Of a stretch of DNA of 64,000 bases, positions 1 through 12,101 are shown one piece after another; positions within the stretch are counted from its first letter, which is position 1; each line of letters begins with the position of its first letter. The translations under genes and the position numbers were made by a program. The stretch is from Histoplasma ohiense (taxonomy: Eukaryota; Ascomycota; Eurotiomycetes; Onygenales; Ajellomycetaceae). Where the stretch lies: assembly GCA_017607445.1 (NCBI GenBank), contig JAEVHH010000001.1, positions 4,092,001-4,156,000 on the forward strand, given 5' to 3'. The notes under the pieces were generated by a model. The model was not told the origin of the DNA, made no database searches, and was given only the letters and a program-made list of their open reading frames with translations.

Positions 1-1527
1 GTCTTGCACTGGGCCTTATCAGCGTCCGAGCTCGTGTGGCATCTAATGATGAGCCCCCAAGAGCCTCTTGTGGAGTTCCAATTGCGGAACGCGTCGTATA
101 CGCGCACTGACAACATCGATGGATCGAATCGCAATACAATAGAGATTCAGAGGATCTACGGTCTTAATCTTCTGCCCAGTGCAATCTACCCACAAATGAT
201 TGTTCCTTACCTGGATGAGCACAGAAAAACGCCGAAAAATGAGGACGACAATTTACTGAGGGTCGATTGGTTCATGCTCGAAGCCGTTGCTGGAATACCT
301 GTGTTGAACCACTTCGAAGTGGCTTTGTTCCCTTTAAAAGTCCAGCTAGAGAGGGAGCTTGGAAAGAAGCTGTTCGAATACATTTTCCCCGGTATTGGTT
401 CCAATGCGTTTGAGAATGGGGCTTTCTCTCCTTTTATGATAAAGCACATGCGACCGCAAGAGGATGGATCGGATAGTGGGGAAGAAGATGCCGAACCCGC
501 TACTCCTGCCAGCAGCAATGGAAGCAGTTCTGCAGATGATTCTCAATCGTTTGTTTTAGGCCCCGGCGCTATGGAGAACCGTTTGAAACCTACCCTTATG
601 CTCTCAGATCATCGACGATCGGTTTCGCCGTCGCAACGAACCAGAAGCCTCGCAATGACGCCCCTCCACGACGAAAATCCTCGCAAGCAGCGAACTGCAA
701 GCGAGAGGCCACGGTCAACCTCTCGCCATACGACAAGTCGTATCCCTAGGAAGGCATCTGCTGATAATCTCCGCCCAGTGAGTAGGCATCTTAATGACAA
801 ATCATCAGGGAGTCAACACAGTATAAACGGGACGGAAGAGAGATCCAAGAAATTCGGATTGGCGAGGTCCTCAACCAGATCTTCCAACACAAAGAACGAT
901 AAGGCCTCCGATGACCTATCCCAGATGCTCTCCCGCGCTTCTAACTTCATGACTTTGGCTCATGTTAAAATCAACGATGTCGTTCTTTGTCTGAGTTATA
1001 AGGGAAAGGGGGAACGAAATATAGAGGATGTGCATAACTTCGTCTTTAGGCTTCCGGTGCTTGAATATCGTAATAAGACTTGGTCCAATCTAGACCTTGC
1101 TTTACGGCTTAAAAAGGACGTTATTAAAGCGCTCATCTCTCACACTCCCGCAATCCTCAGCAACAAACTATCCCATCACCGCCCGACAAAGCAGCAACAA
1201 ATACGCTTACGTGAACTTGCCTCCTCGTCCCAGGTTCTCAGCGTATCCGATGGTTTCCTAAATCCATTTACCGCTCCCTCGTCAGATGGAGCAGGCAGTA
1301 TCATCAGTCACAGCTCCACAAGCGAAAGATCAGAATCTCCTCCTTGTCGTTCATTTGCCTCAACTTCCTCGCCCTTTGGCCGCTCCAATTCAGTGGCAAC
1401 TAACCTGGCCCGATCTGGAACGATGCCCAACCTTGCATCTGACTCCCGGTCGGCCAGGAGTGAAAATATTGACCCCCGGAATGACGTATGCACCTCCCTC
1501 AGTCCCTTGGATTATTCACATTGCTAA
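1..1527 (+). CDS. FMP27: FMP27/BLTP2-type bridge-like lipid transfer protein, C-terminal part (5' truncated by window edge)
   Basis: The reading frame is already open at base 1, so only the last ~508 residues are present. The first third carries the conserved C-terminal block of the fungal FMP27 / animal Hobbit-BLTP2 family: NTIEIQRIYGLNLLPSAIYP, then LEAVAGIPVLNHFEVALFPL, then GKKLFEYIFPG. After a Ser/Arg-rich low-complexity linker (about residues 150-310) a second conserved block follows: FMTLAHVKINDVVLCLSYKG, then FVFRLPVLEYRNKTWSNLDL, then KKDVIKALISHTPAILSNK. Family members are very long rod-like proteins at ER-plasma membrane or mitochondrial contacts, thought to move phospholipids along a hydrophobic groove. 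The tail after about residue 400 is Ser-rich and unconserved to my eye, and the frame stops at 1525-1527. A late intron that changes the last residues cannot be excluded. Confidence 0.85.
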   Translation, partial: VLHWALSASELVWHLMMSPQEPLVEFQLRNASYTRTDNIDGSNRNTIEIQRIYGLNLLPSAIYPQMIVPYLDEHRKTPKNEDDNLLRVDWFMLEAVAGIPVLNHFEVALFPLKVQLERELGKKLFEYIFPGIGSNAFENGAFSPFMIKHMRPQEDGSDSGEEDAEPATPASSNGSSSADDSQSFVLGPGAMENRLKPTLMLSDHRRSVSPSQRTRSLAMTPLHDENPRKQRTASERPRSTSRHTTSRIPRKASADNLRPVSRHLNDKSSGSQHSINGTEERSKKFGLARSSTRSSNTKNDKASDDLSQMLSRASNFMTLAHVKINDVVLCLSYKGKGERNIEDVHNFVFRLPVLEYRNKTWSNLDLALRLKKDVIKALISHTPAILSNKLSHHRPTKQQQIRLRELASSSQVLSVSDGFLNPFTAPSSDGAGSIISHSSTSERSESPPCRSFASTSSPFGRSNSVATNLARSGTMPNLASDSRSARSENIDPRNDVCTSLSPLDYSHC

Positions 1528-3293
1528 TCAAGTTACTGAGATTGATGCACAGGCTTGCCACCTATCCCGCGAATCAGTTTTGAGGCCTCTTACAAGCGAT
1601 AATGGTTCACTACACCAACCAAATGGGAATGTGGATGATGGTGATGTTTTAGCCGAAAGGTGATTTCCACTCCTCTGTGCGAGTTTGCGTATCCGAGTTT
1701 TAGCATGTTTCCACTTTTTGGCCGATGTTTCATAGCATATTGGAAAATGCTCAAAGAAACTGACCTGTTGCGTCTTGTGTCTTTTCTTGCCTAGACGACG
1801 GAAAAGCTCTTTGGCACATATTGGCCGGAAGTTGGTGGGTTCTCGAGAACCCCGCCGCCCTTGAAAACAAAATCGGTCGCTCAAATCGTCATTGAGATCA
1901 ATAATTCTGCTCCACAGCGTCACCATATTTTCTTAACAAAGCACTCAGTTCGGTGCAATCTGCAGCTGACATGCGTTTTCATCAATCTCCCCAACGCGCA
2001 AACTCCTTTCCAATACAACGCATCTCATTCAAGGATAAAAAATCTCTCTCATAGAGACCCCGATAATCAAAAACAACATGTGATGGCGTGTCCCAAACCC
2101 ATCGTTGTGTTGACGTGTTCACTGTCGAACTTTCTATTCTTCCCAAGCTGATCACTTTTGTTGGCCTTAGCCGAGGTTTTGTACGTTGTTTGGTGGGTAT
2201 CTAGACATTGTTTTAATTCATCTATTCTTTCCTATATTCTTTGATACATACCTGCATGCATTTTAACTGGCGTATTTTGCTTACTTTTCATTACTACTAT
2301 TTTGTCTCTTGTCTTTTTCTTGACAAAGTGTTGTTGGCCTTGTTTTCTGTTTTCATATTCTGTATATCAGTTTCATTTTCAGTTCAGATCCACACCCACA
2401 ACGCGACATAAAGTTTTCGTTTCTCTATCATATAGAGGTCTACGGAAGAAACTTGCGGAGAAGGAAAATTTTAAAAGCGACGAGACCATGTGCCAAGCGA
2501 ACCCCAGCGAATACTTTTTCTTTGCGTGTCTGAAAAAATAATTCATTGCCCTCTTTTCATTTTTGCGTTGGTTTCCCACACCTCGAACTTGTGGTGGCCA
2601 CCCTAATAAGCATATCATGTCGGTTGTTTTGTATATGGACTTGGGGACATTGCTCTTTCCCTTTTTGCTCGCTTCTTTTCATGTTTGTCTTACTGCTTGC
2701 TCCTCCGTTGAACTGAATATATACATAGCCATCTTTGAATTTACATAATGATTAGCTTATTTTATACTATTTTCATTTCTCCCTTTGGCCAACGGACTAG
2801 AATTTACCCAAACAAGGGGTCGGTTGGTTTGAGCCAAAAAATTTTGTTGTGATGCTCGAATTTTCCCGCCCTTAACATTCTCGAGGTATCCGGATTAGGG
2901 GAAAAAAAAAAAAAAAAGAAAGAAAGAAAGAAAGAAAAAAAGAAAGAAAAAGAAATTTTTACAGATTAGTAGCTATGCAAGTTGTTCATGTGGATATCTG
3001 GATCATAAGCCATTAAAACTTGGGGACGCCGCAGGCAAAAGGTAAGTGGAATTGCCATCCATCTACAAGAGCAAAACCTCAATCAACATGCATGTAATTC
3101 CGCAGGCCCAAGTCAGTGAAAATCAAGCAGCAACTTACTACAGCACAAAATGGGGAATGATGAGATTGAAAAACATATTTGGCTTGACGTTTAGAGTAGT
3201 GGATATTTTATAAATACAGCATTCGTATTTCTAAGAAATGCAATTTCCATATATATGCACAGCAGATAGCAAAAGCGCTGAAAGTTCATGTAG
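1528..3293. other. Convergent intergenic region, 1.8 kb
   Basis: This lies between the 3' ends of the FMP27-type gene (+) and the membrane-protein gene (-). It is AT-rich with no convincing ORF. The only structured element is the GAAA-type purine tract near 2900-2956. Confidence 0.6.
2900..2956 (+). repeat. Poly-A / (GAAA)n purine microsatellite
   Basis: A run of about 16 A is followed by repeated GAAA units and further A/G-only sequence. It lies in the convergent intergenic region. Confidence 0.9.
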
Positions 3294-4821
3294 TCAAACT
3301 TCTTCTCTCGTGGTAGACGGATTTGCTGTCTCATCCGTGTTATTCGAGCCCGGCTTTTGAAAAGGGCGCATGGAAAATAGACGGCCAGATGTGGAGAGGA
3401 GGCGGGTTTTGGGCTTCGGACCCAGGATGTTGTCAGTGTATGGTTCTGTATCTAGAGTGACGTTTTCTGCCCAGGCGGCCTTTTCCTTCCGCAGATCTCC
3501 TTGTACCCAGGGAATCGTAATCAGGGTCCATACTCCAGCCCAAAGGAGTGGGAGACTCCATCCCAGCTTATAAGCGGACAGGAGAGAAAGAACTATTCGT
3601 CAGCTACTTGTTGTATTCAACGAGTTATTTTCGGGCAATTCAACAATCTGGAAAGTTGAACTAACCACATAGGCAACATCTCTTGGGGTTGTAAATATTA
3701 ATATGGTCGTAACTGTGGCAAAGATAATCGATCCGCCTCCCCAGAAGCAATTCATCTCGAAGAGCATCTGTCGAAAATAGGGGCTTGCTAGATATCTGTT
3801 CCGCAGCGCTCGTCGGTATTTCTGTCCCCCTGCGCCGTCCACCGCAACAATATCTTCTATCAAAACGTATAACGCGGTCGGCATTACGGAGCCTTTGGGC
3901 GTGGAAGATATGCGGAATGGCGCTTGGTATCCTTGCGCGCGGAGGATGTCGAGCGTCAAATGAACTATTCCGAAGTAGAACATAACTGTAGGCAAGGGCA
4001 TTGCTAGGAGACGAACTAAGAAGTTGAGCCATGTGTTAGATGGAGTTGTCAGATTGCACAAGATAAAATGATATGGAGGCAATACTTACTAAATGGTTCC
4101 TCTTGCACGGTTCCGCTGATGCCAGCAGGTTAGCTAACTGACAAATGCCATTGTATTCAAGAGAAGGGATGATAACATACATAATTAGCTCAACAGCCAG
4201 GATAAGCCATACTATGGTGAAGTTGATCTGGAAGAAGTCCAGCTGAAGAGATATACCACGTTAGTTTCATGAAGCGCAAGGGCGATATCCATACCACTTA
4301 CCCATGATCGCCGCGCATTAAGTGGCCTTACGACCGATCCCTTCCTATACAGAGTGTAAAATCTGTAGAAATATTCAGCGACAGCAACTCCGCCCAACGC
4401 AGCCGTGCTAATCGTAAAAACTGATAGGTAGAAATGGAAGAATCGTTAGGCAGGTTTTCAGATACCCCAGGTTTCTTCTGACTGGGAAAGGGAATTTTTT
4501 TTTAATACCTAAATTGTGAGAGAGGTCGGTAAGATACCATAATGTGAAGTAGAGTATTAACGGCTGGGCAAGAGTGTCAATGACAAACAGAGTCCAGAAA
4601 AACGCTATGGCCCATTTGCGATCCCGCAAGGAGTAGGGAAGATCCGGCGGGCCTGGAGCTGGTCGAACTGTGGGTTTGTCCATTAATGGAAAGTTATATG
4701 TGCACTTTTCAACTCCCCGTGGTCCATAACGGGTGGATATGTCAATAACACTTTGAAGGCAGCAAAGGAAAGGAAAGGAATAGCGTTGAGCAAAGTTCAG
4801 GGACGTTGGAATATCCTGCAA
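3294..4821 (-). CDS. Fungal multi-pass integral membrane protein, uncharacterised
   Basis: A minus-strand gene of at least five exons. The frame joins cleanly across these introns: donor after LSHNL near 4510 into VFTISTAALGGVAVAEYF; donor after NARRSW near 4300 into LDFFQINFTIVWLILAVELI; a small exon ending EEPF near 4090; a jump to IRLLAMPLPTVMFYFG near 4020; and a ~99-nt intron after DVAYV near 3660 into LGWSLPLLWAGVWTLITIPW. The stop is at 3294-3296. The protein has about six to eight hydrophobic segments. Conserved-looking stretches include RYGPRGVEKCTYNFPLMDKP, SVMPTALYVLIEDIVAVDG and YLASPYFRQMLFEMNCFWGG. I recognise this as a recurring fungal membrane family without a known function. 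The start at 4821 is uncertain; an extra 5' exon or the downstream Met at about 4682 are alternatives. Confidence 0.7.
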
Positions 4822-5537
4822 GCGAATTGCCGTATAAATATCTATGCAAGGGCCTGAAATGCCATATCCGACGATATTTCAAGAGGCTGGAGATATGCTC
4901 CGTCAGCAGAGGCAACAGAAATCTCAACGCGGGAATGACATCATTGCCACTACAAGGCGCTGATATCGTTAGTAGTAGTGATTGGTCATTGTCGCACACA
5001 GCAGATAAATTGAACCTGTGGGCAATTCGCTTCCGGGGTTACCGGCAGACTGAGTCATCATTCATTAGGACGAGTATTTTAAGATGGCAGATCCAAAACA
5101 TAGGAGTCGCAAGCCAGTCTCGCAGTTAGTATGGCAATAAAGTCCTGGATTTGGTAGAAAAGGCGCTGCGCTTCCTCGTCGACACGGGCTGAGCATCATG
5201 ACTAGTGGCCTGCTTACGGGATTGCCCGGAGCGAGATACCTTCCAGCCAGAACATCCCGCGTAACCTGCATCACAATGGAGCGACGGAATACGGGTCTGT
5301 TTAAACTGCCTGGACTGGTGGTCTTTGCGCTTCAAACTTTCGAATTCTGAAGTTCCAATTTCCAAGGTTGAGCCCACACACATCACGTGGATGGATCAGG
5401 CCCATTACATAATCCACGAGCCTCGAGATGGAAATGAGTTCAACCACGTCGGCCTCAACGCCGCAAGTTCGAATCCCGCCGTCGGCAAATGCACAGGGAT
5501 GTCAAAAATATCCCCCTAGAAAGGGCACAGCGTAATG
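4822..5537. other. Divergent intergenic / probable shared promoter region
   Basis: About 0.7 kb lies between the membrane-protein start (-) and the TFIIIC subunit start (+). I see no gene in it. A T-loop-like string near 5466-5480 does not fold into a tRNA (see rejected items). Confidence 0.5.
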
Positions 5538-8500
5538 ATGGCTCGGAGCTTGAGAGACCTCATTGAATTTTTGCTGGCGGAGATATCGCTCTGTGGTGAG
5601 CGAGGTGCGTATCTTCTTCTCCACCCCTTTTCACCATGGCAGAAATGTGTATACAGACAGTATGAATTTGTATTACAACGAAATTTCACTTGTTTTTCAC
5701 AAATGAGTTTTACTCATAAACTATGTCGTTGATGGTTCCTGAGATGAAAGTATCTCAGATGCTTAGATGCCTTGGGCGCATGGTTGACCTATCCTGAGCT
5801 AATATCTCAATATAGGTGCTTCTCCTGCGGACGTGCTTGCTTTTATTGATGATTTCTATGATCCATCTATCCACCCAAGTGATCGCCCTCCTCCACTTGT
5901 TGGGACTACAAGCTGCATTCCAAATATTGACCGTAAGTTCAAGCAGAAAGCATGGGTTTGGCTGACCAGGCACCCAGAGGTTTCTGTTGGCAAGAACAGA
6001 GAAGGCAATAACCTTACTCTGGATGAGGTGGAAGGCCGGTGTGCCGAAACCACTGCAGAGGAGCCATATTCCAATTCTCAAAATGCCCTACCACCAGAAA
6101 ATGGCGGCCTTGTTGCTGCAGGGACACAGATACAGCCAAACTCAGACGGGAAACTTCGCGTCTATGTTTCAGAAGAGCGAATGTGGCATGCTATCGCAGG
6201 GCACGAGCTCGACCATTCGAGGGTCCCTCCCCTAGAGTTCGCTCTTCTCTCTGTCATTGCTTCCCGAAAGTGGCGAGGGATTATGCAGCCAGAACTACCT
6301 AAACTGAGCGGCCAAGACAAGCGCTCCATTCCCAAGCGAACAGATTCTTTAAGCCGGAAAGGATATATCGAGAAAAAAGCTGTTCAGTATAAGTCTTCTC
6401 GTACAAGTTTATGCACACTCCGTCAATTTGTCCGTTCAAAACCAGCTGAGCAATGTGATGGGCTGTTTGGGGAGAATGCAAGTTCCCAACCGGGTGAGCT
6501 AACCAATGTTGTTGATTTCCCTGTTCTCCTCGAGAAGCTTTTTCAATGCCTTAAAGAATTCAAAGTCATTACACGATATGACTTGAAAGCAAAACTCGGA
6601 ATGGAGGATCGCTGGCGCGCCAGGATTTTAGGAAGGGCCATTCGAAAGTTGGAAAGAATAGGTTGTGTCCGTCGTGTCAGAGCAGTATCTCAATACTCTG
6701 ATAGGATGAAAACTCGACATCAATCTGTCATGCTAATCCGGGAACTCACCGAAAACGACCTTCGGCTTTTCCTTGAAGACAGTCGGACTCTGATATCATA
6801 CCTGGAGCAGGAGGACATGGATGCTGCTGAGATGGACCAGGACCAAGGCCAGCAAGATACGGAAGATGGACTACCCGAGGTTAAGGGAAACGTTGCCAGC
6901 ACACCTGAAGTTGAATATTTAGAGCAGATGGGACGGGTTGTACCTAGATGGACACCGGACCAGATTTTGCCAAATTTAATATTTGACATCGTACACAAGA
7001 GTGGTCAAGAAGGAAGTACTAACCATGTAAGTGGGATGAAAGAGTGCTTTAAGTGATTTTTTCTATCCATTGACCGTCCAAACTGATGTAATTATTCAAG
7101 GATATCAACGCCGCATGTATGGGCCCGTTTTACAGGCGGCCAATCGAGTATACAGTGAGTCGGCTTGTTGAGATTTGGCAGGTTTCTCAACCGATTTACC
7201 TTAGACACCTCGCTCTGGTTCGAGATGTAGGACTTCGGGGTACAATTTCGATGTATATCCATTATTCCTTGAGCAATTTCAGATCACTGGTGGACGACGG
7301 CCAGGTTTCGTGGGAAGCGGTGAAACTTCCAACGGAGGGAAAATTTAGTGTTAAAATTCCTCCCATTGATGCGACATTCCAAGTAGATGAACATGGTTTC
7401 CCTGTGGATATGAAACCATCGAGCCTGCTGAATGATGGCGATGCAACACTTAAAGACTGTCTTGAGGCTGCGAAACCATCCGATTACACCCTAACAATGT
7501 ACGATCCTGTCGTACAAAAACGTGATGACGGCACTTGCGGTACGTGCTTGGTTACTCTGATATGTATGAGATATATTTATACTAATTATCCAGAAGCCAT
7601 AATTTTCCGAGGCAGGATGTTGGGCGGAAAGCCCAAAAGAGGCTCTAGTCACTTCGGTTTAGATGCTGGTTCATCAAGTGCTGAAGAGGACGCACCGCAG
7701 ACTTCCATTTCTCGAGGGCGGAAACGGAGAGCAATTGAAGCAGATTTTGGTCGATCAATAGATGTCGCGGACGACGTTCTGGATGAAGGACAAACTGGAG
7801 GACCATCCAAACGCCAGCGAAAAATGAAGGAATATGTTGATCCTTATGCTGGAATGACAGAGAAGGAGAAGTTGGAAGCCCAGGGATTCGACGAGACGTG
7901 GACCGAATACAGTATCCACCTACTCGAACGTCCTGGACCTGGTATCTTTTTCACTCCACCAGGCAAGCGACGGCCAGTCGGAAAAGCCCGTGGTCGCCCG
8001 GGTCGAAGTCGTATTGCTGTCATCAAATCGGAGAAGCTGAAGGACATTGAGTGGTTTACAAATCAGCAAGATACTGAAGATTCCCCAAATGAAGCTACAA
8101 AGGATTTGGAACCTAGTTTTGTAGCTGTCAATCAAGCGGAGCGCATTGCGAATCGATCCGTATCGCCACCTTACCCAAGAACGAAAACTTCTCGGTCCAC
8201 GGCGATACCCTCACCTCGACTCGCTGATCGATTGCAACCGGGTGAGGATGCCGATGTCCAAGAAACTCTTCCTCCTGGTGTTGACACGGGGACCCATGAC
8301 CATCTCGACAATCCGCCGCAATCCAATAAAAGGAAATATACTGACATGGCCGGTGATGAAGAAACATCGATACCCGCTCAGACTGGCGAATCCCCATCCA
8401 AAAGAAGGAATACTCAGTTGAAACAAAGTCGCCAAGTGTCCAGAAAAGATCTTCCAGGGAAAGAAATCGACAAGTCTCCTAGAAGGGACGTCAGAACTGG

Positions 8501-11500
8501 TCCAGCAGAGCTAATCAGGCTTATTCCACAACCTGTCAAGCCGGTGCAAGGTCCACAAACCACAGGGCAACATGCGACTCCCGTAACAGCTAGGCGTGAG
8601 CCAACACAGAAAGTTGGCGATATCAATGTGGGTTACGAGAAATCAAAATCGCCTGAAGTGGTTGAACATATGCCGAGTGGGAGTAATGGTGAAACACCCT
8701 CAGACGCTTTACGATCGCACCGACCCCAATCCTCCAGCGCTACTCCTTTGGAGCATGTACCCGAACCAAACAATACATGTAGGGAAGTCTCCCAGCCCAG
8801 GATGGAAATTGAGGATACGGAAAATAGAACAATACAAGCCACAGACATTTCCTCTCAAGTTTCTGAAACTATATCACTCACAAATGCTAAAGCGAAATCT
8901 AAGAAGCTAGATATTCAAGGAGGATCCATTGCGTTTCTTCGAAGGAAGATTGTCATGGATGTGGTCGAGAGCGCCGACGGAGTGTATCCATACGGCACTG
9001 AGTTGTGGTACCCTTTCACTACTGCTTGGCTAAAGACCAAACAAACCGAAAGGCCCGACTTTCGCACACTTCGAAATGCGGTGAAATATATGACTGAGAG
9101 TGGGAATCTCCGCCAGCTAACCTTCAGCGGGAGGAACAGCAAAGGGTTATTGGTCACCAAGTCCATCATTGCGAAACCAGATATTCCTGCAACTGATCCA
9201 ATAGTTATGGATTTGCTGAGGGCAATGTTGGAAGCCGACCCCCAGCAATACTTTCCACCAGGCCCTGATATTGATCCATCAATAAGGAAGTCGCACAAAA
9301 TCACACAGCTGCCCGCAAGAAAACTCCCGGAGATAGAAGAAGAAGTCACCGTGACATTACATCAAGTGCCGGTGAAGGCCCGACCTCCTGAAATGAGACA
9401 TACCCGTGTTTACAAACCAAGATCGGGGGCCATAGAACGGCTTCGAAGTACTAAGCGACGGTCTCCTGCAAATTCCTTTTTGAACTGGTTAACAACGAAA
9501 CAAGACCCAAGCCTGGAAACGGGAATACGGCAGCACGTCCCATCAATACCAAGGCTGTTACCGTACACAATCATTTTGTGTCCGTCCCAATCGTTCCATG
9601 CCCCAACTGGCACGTTTGGAACCATATTATCTGATATGCAAGGGCGTAGCCAAACAACGACGATGCCCCAATGGGCCCAGACAGCCATGAGTTTACCACG
9701 AAATCTTGGAGATATCCTTTCCGTGACAAAGAAACGGCAGCCTCCATCGTCAAATCTTACCGATCCTGTTTCTAGCAGGGTATTCTCTGAAATTGATGCA
9801 GTGGGCAGATGGGAATCTAGGCACCCTGAGCTATTCGATTCGCAGAGAGTCGGGTGGAGATACATTAACCATGGGATACCTGGCCCATTTCAAAGCGCCC
9901 CTCTGGACGGCTCTGTACGATTCGATGCCAGTGAAACTTCACAAGTATCAAAGGGACGAGCAAGACCACTTCCGCAGAATTCACTTCGGATCCTCGCGTC
10001 ATCGTCCGCCGGAGTAACTCCATCAGCGCGTCCATCTGGTCGTCAAGTCGCATCTCGTGGTCAGAAGCGCCTCGACTTACCCGTCAACCGACGACTCGAG
10101 CAAATGCAAGAGTCAAAAGCGGATAAACGAACTTCCAAAGCAGCAGCCTCGACTGCTCGAAGAATCAAGCTCATCAATATCCTCTCTGGCGACATTGTAC
10201 AAAAGATCACTGTTGCGATCGTCGTTGTTCGAACTTTGGCAGGTGGACTTGAGGGTAAAATGATTGACTGGCAGCTCGTTACGTTAGCTTTCCCGGATCA
10301 CGACCCTAAGCTTATCACGGATCGTGGAAAGGCGATCATTTCAAGAAATCGACTTCAAATGTCGAAAATGCAACGTGATTTTCAAGACCAATATGCAGAA
10401 GCATACGAGAAGGACCAGGTACCACGTATCGATTATGCCGACCTTACCTCGTATGATTGGCAGTGGATCGTTAATTGGGCGAGCAACAAACTCGAGGCCC
10501 CCCGTTCAGATAATCTTCCAAACTTACCAGCTACCCACCAGCAATTCGATAGCCTTTTTGACGTTCGTCCCGAACCGGTACAAACTCTTGACGAGTTATA
10601 TCAACATAACGCCCCAGCCACGATTCCTCGAAAACAAGCCTTGCTAGCTGGTACAAGCTTTGCAATCCCTGTTGCAAGGATTGTCACGAGACATGAACGA
10701 CAACGGCCCGGAACTGAACGCCTCAATGTAGCTAAAACCTGGGTACGGGCGAATGTGATCACGCCGGAAGAGTCGTATAACTCAGCAGAGGCGCGGCGCA
10801 TTCTTGAATGCCTTGGCGAAGAGCTCATTGGGCAGGCGATACAGTCGCTCATCATTGAACGTGTGATCTCCATGGGCAATAGGGGTCGGATTACTCCAGG
10901 GCGCAATTACGACGTGACAGAGTATTTCGTGCATACATTTGGCCGCAAACGCGCCATTGAAGCAACGCAGTTGAAACGAGCGGCGACTTTCAAAACCACC
11001 ATCCTGGACACGCAACTGCATCTGGAAGGGAAATGCGCTGTCAACTATGACGCGGAAGACGGGGATATCCTCGTCCTTATCAACCTCTTCGCCGAGGGGA
11101 GGGTGACCATATGGCCCAAAAACCCTCCGAGGGATAAATACGGGCTGACGGATGGCGGCTACCTGACGCGACTCATGGACAAGGGCAAGCTTCGCTTCGA
11201 TGTCGAGGTTCTCCCTGTCCCCGAACGCTACGTTTATGGAAACCCCGTCCAGCTCCCCAAAAGAATGCCGAGGGGCGATATGCCGGCTGACTTCCCGCCC
11301 TCCACCAGTCCTCCCCCTTTCTGCAAAATCCCCCTTTGGTTCGATATCCATGGCAACTTTGTCAAGATGCTCTGGGATCTGGTCATTGCGGCGGTCGTGG
11401 GCTATCTTGCTGCTCGCCCCGGCCTCAGCGCAGCGAGCATCAGCCGTATATTTCAGCCTCATATTGCTGAGTGGGAGGTAGCTTTGGTTCTGGAGTGGAT

Positions 11501-11585
11501 GGAGGAAGCTGGTGTCGTTGAGAGGCTTGCTGGTTTGTCTGGCTGGGCGGTGAAGGAGTGGTGGTGGATGGTTGTGCAGAGTTGA
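5538..11585 (+). CDS. TFC3: Transcription factor IIIC largest subunit (B-block-binding, tau138-like)
   Basis: The predicted 1902-aa protein binds the B-box of tRNA-type internal promoters and helps recruit TFIIIB and RNA polymerase III. Exons: 5538-5604, 5816-7026, 7101-7539 and 7594-11585. All junctions are GT..AG and frame-consistent (SLCGERG to ASPADVLAFI; STNH to DINAACMGP; DGTC to EAIIFRGRML). The B-block winged-helix region is recognisable in exon 2 at SVIASRKWRGIMQPELPKLS, ending SLSRKGYIEKK. A long charged, Ser/Pro-rich disordered middle separates it from a conserved C-terminal region. The length fits filamentous-fungal homologues and is longer than yeast TFC3. The third intron (7540-7593) is 54 nt and has no in-frame stop, so an unspliced reading also stays open. 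The first exon is short and its start is supported only by context. Confidence 0.88.
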
Positions 11586-12101
11586 AGGGCTCACCGTGTA
11601 TTTTAATTATTCATATGCAAGATTGATGTATTATTGTCCATGGAGTGATTTTTGTACAGTACATGACAAACACTGACTCATGCGAAGGTGTATGCAGTAT
11701 AGCTTATGTTATAGCGTTATTGGTATCAAAATCTACTTTTAACTGAACAGCGTCGTCGGTTGTCTGGAGATCTTTCTGGGGATTAAATAGGCCGTTAAAG
11801 GAGGGATGGAAAATTGAGTTCCGGTAAGGAAACCTTCACGATAAAAACCTGCGGCTCCTAATAGTATGCATAGTTACAGTGTGATCCATGATCAAAGATA
11901 TAGTCAGTCAAGAGATACACAACGAAAATGAATAAAGAAATAAAAACTCTCTCAAACCATCAATATTCATGACGCATTGAAAAAAAAAAAAAAAACCCAG
12001 TCTAGAACGCCATCCTTCCCCATCACCCGACTAATAGTTACAAGCAAGCATTCAAGGAAAAGCATCAATATATAAATGAAACATAATAAACCAGCAATGC
12101 A
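11586..12101. other. Convergent 3' intergenic region
   Basis: About 0.5 kb lies between the 3' ends of the TFIIIC subunit and the palmitoyltransferase. It is AT-rich, with a poly-A run near 11980-11995, and contains no gene that I can see. Confidence 0.6.

Noticed and set aside
5395..5490. tRNA-like T-loop (GCAAGTTCGAATCCCGC) on the plus strand
   Set aside because: The T-stem pairs poorly, and I could find neither a 5' acceptor strand nor a D-arm upstream. It is treated as chance similarity.
10782..11594. 270-codon minus-strand ORF
   Set aside because: It is antisense to the well-supported TFIIIC exon and shows no independent protein character.
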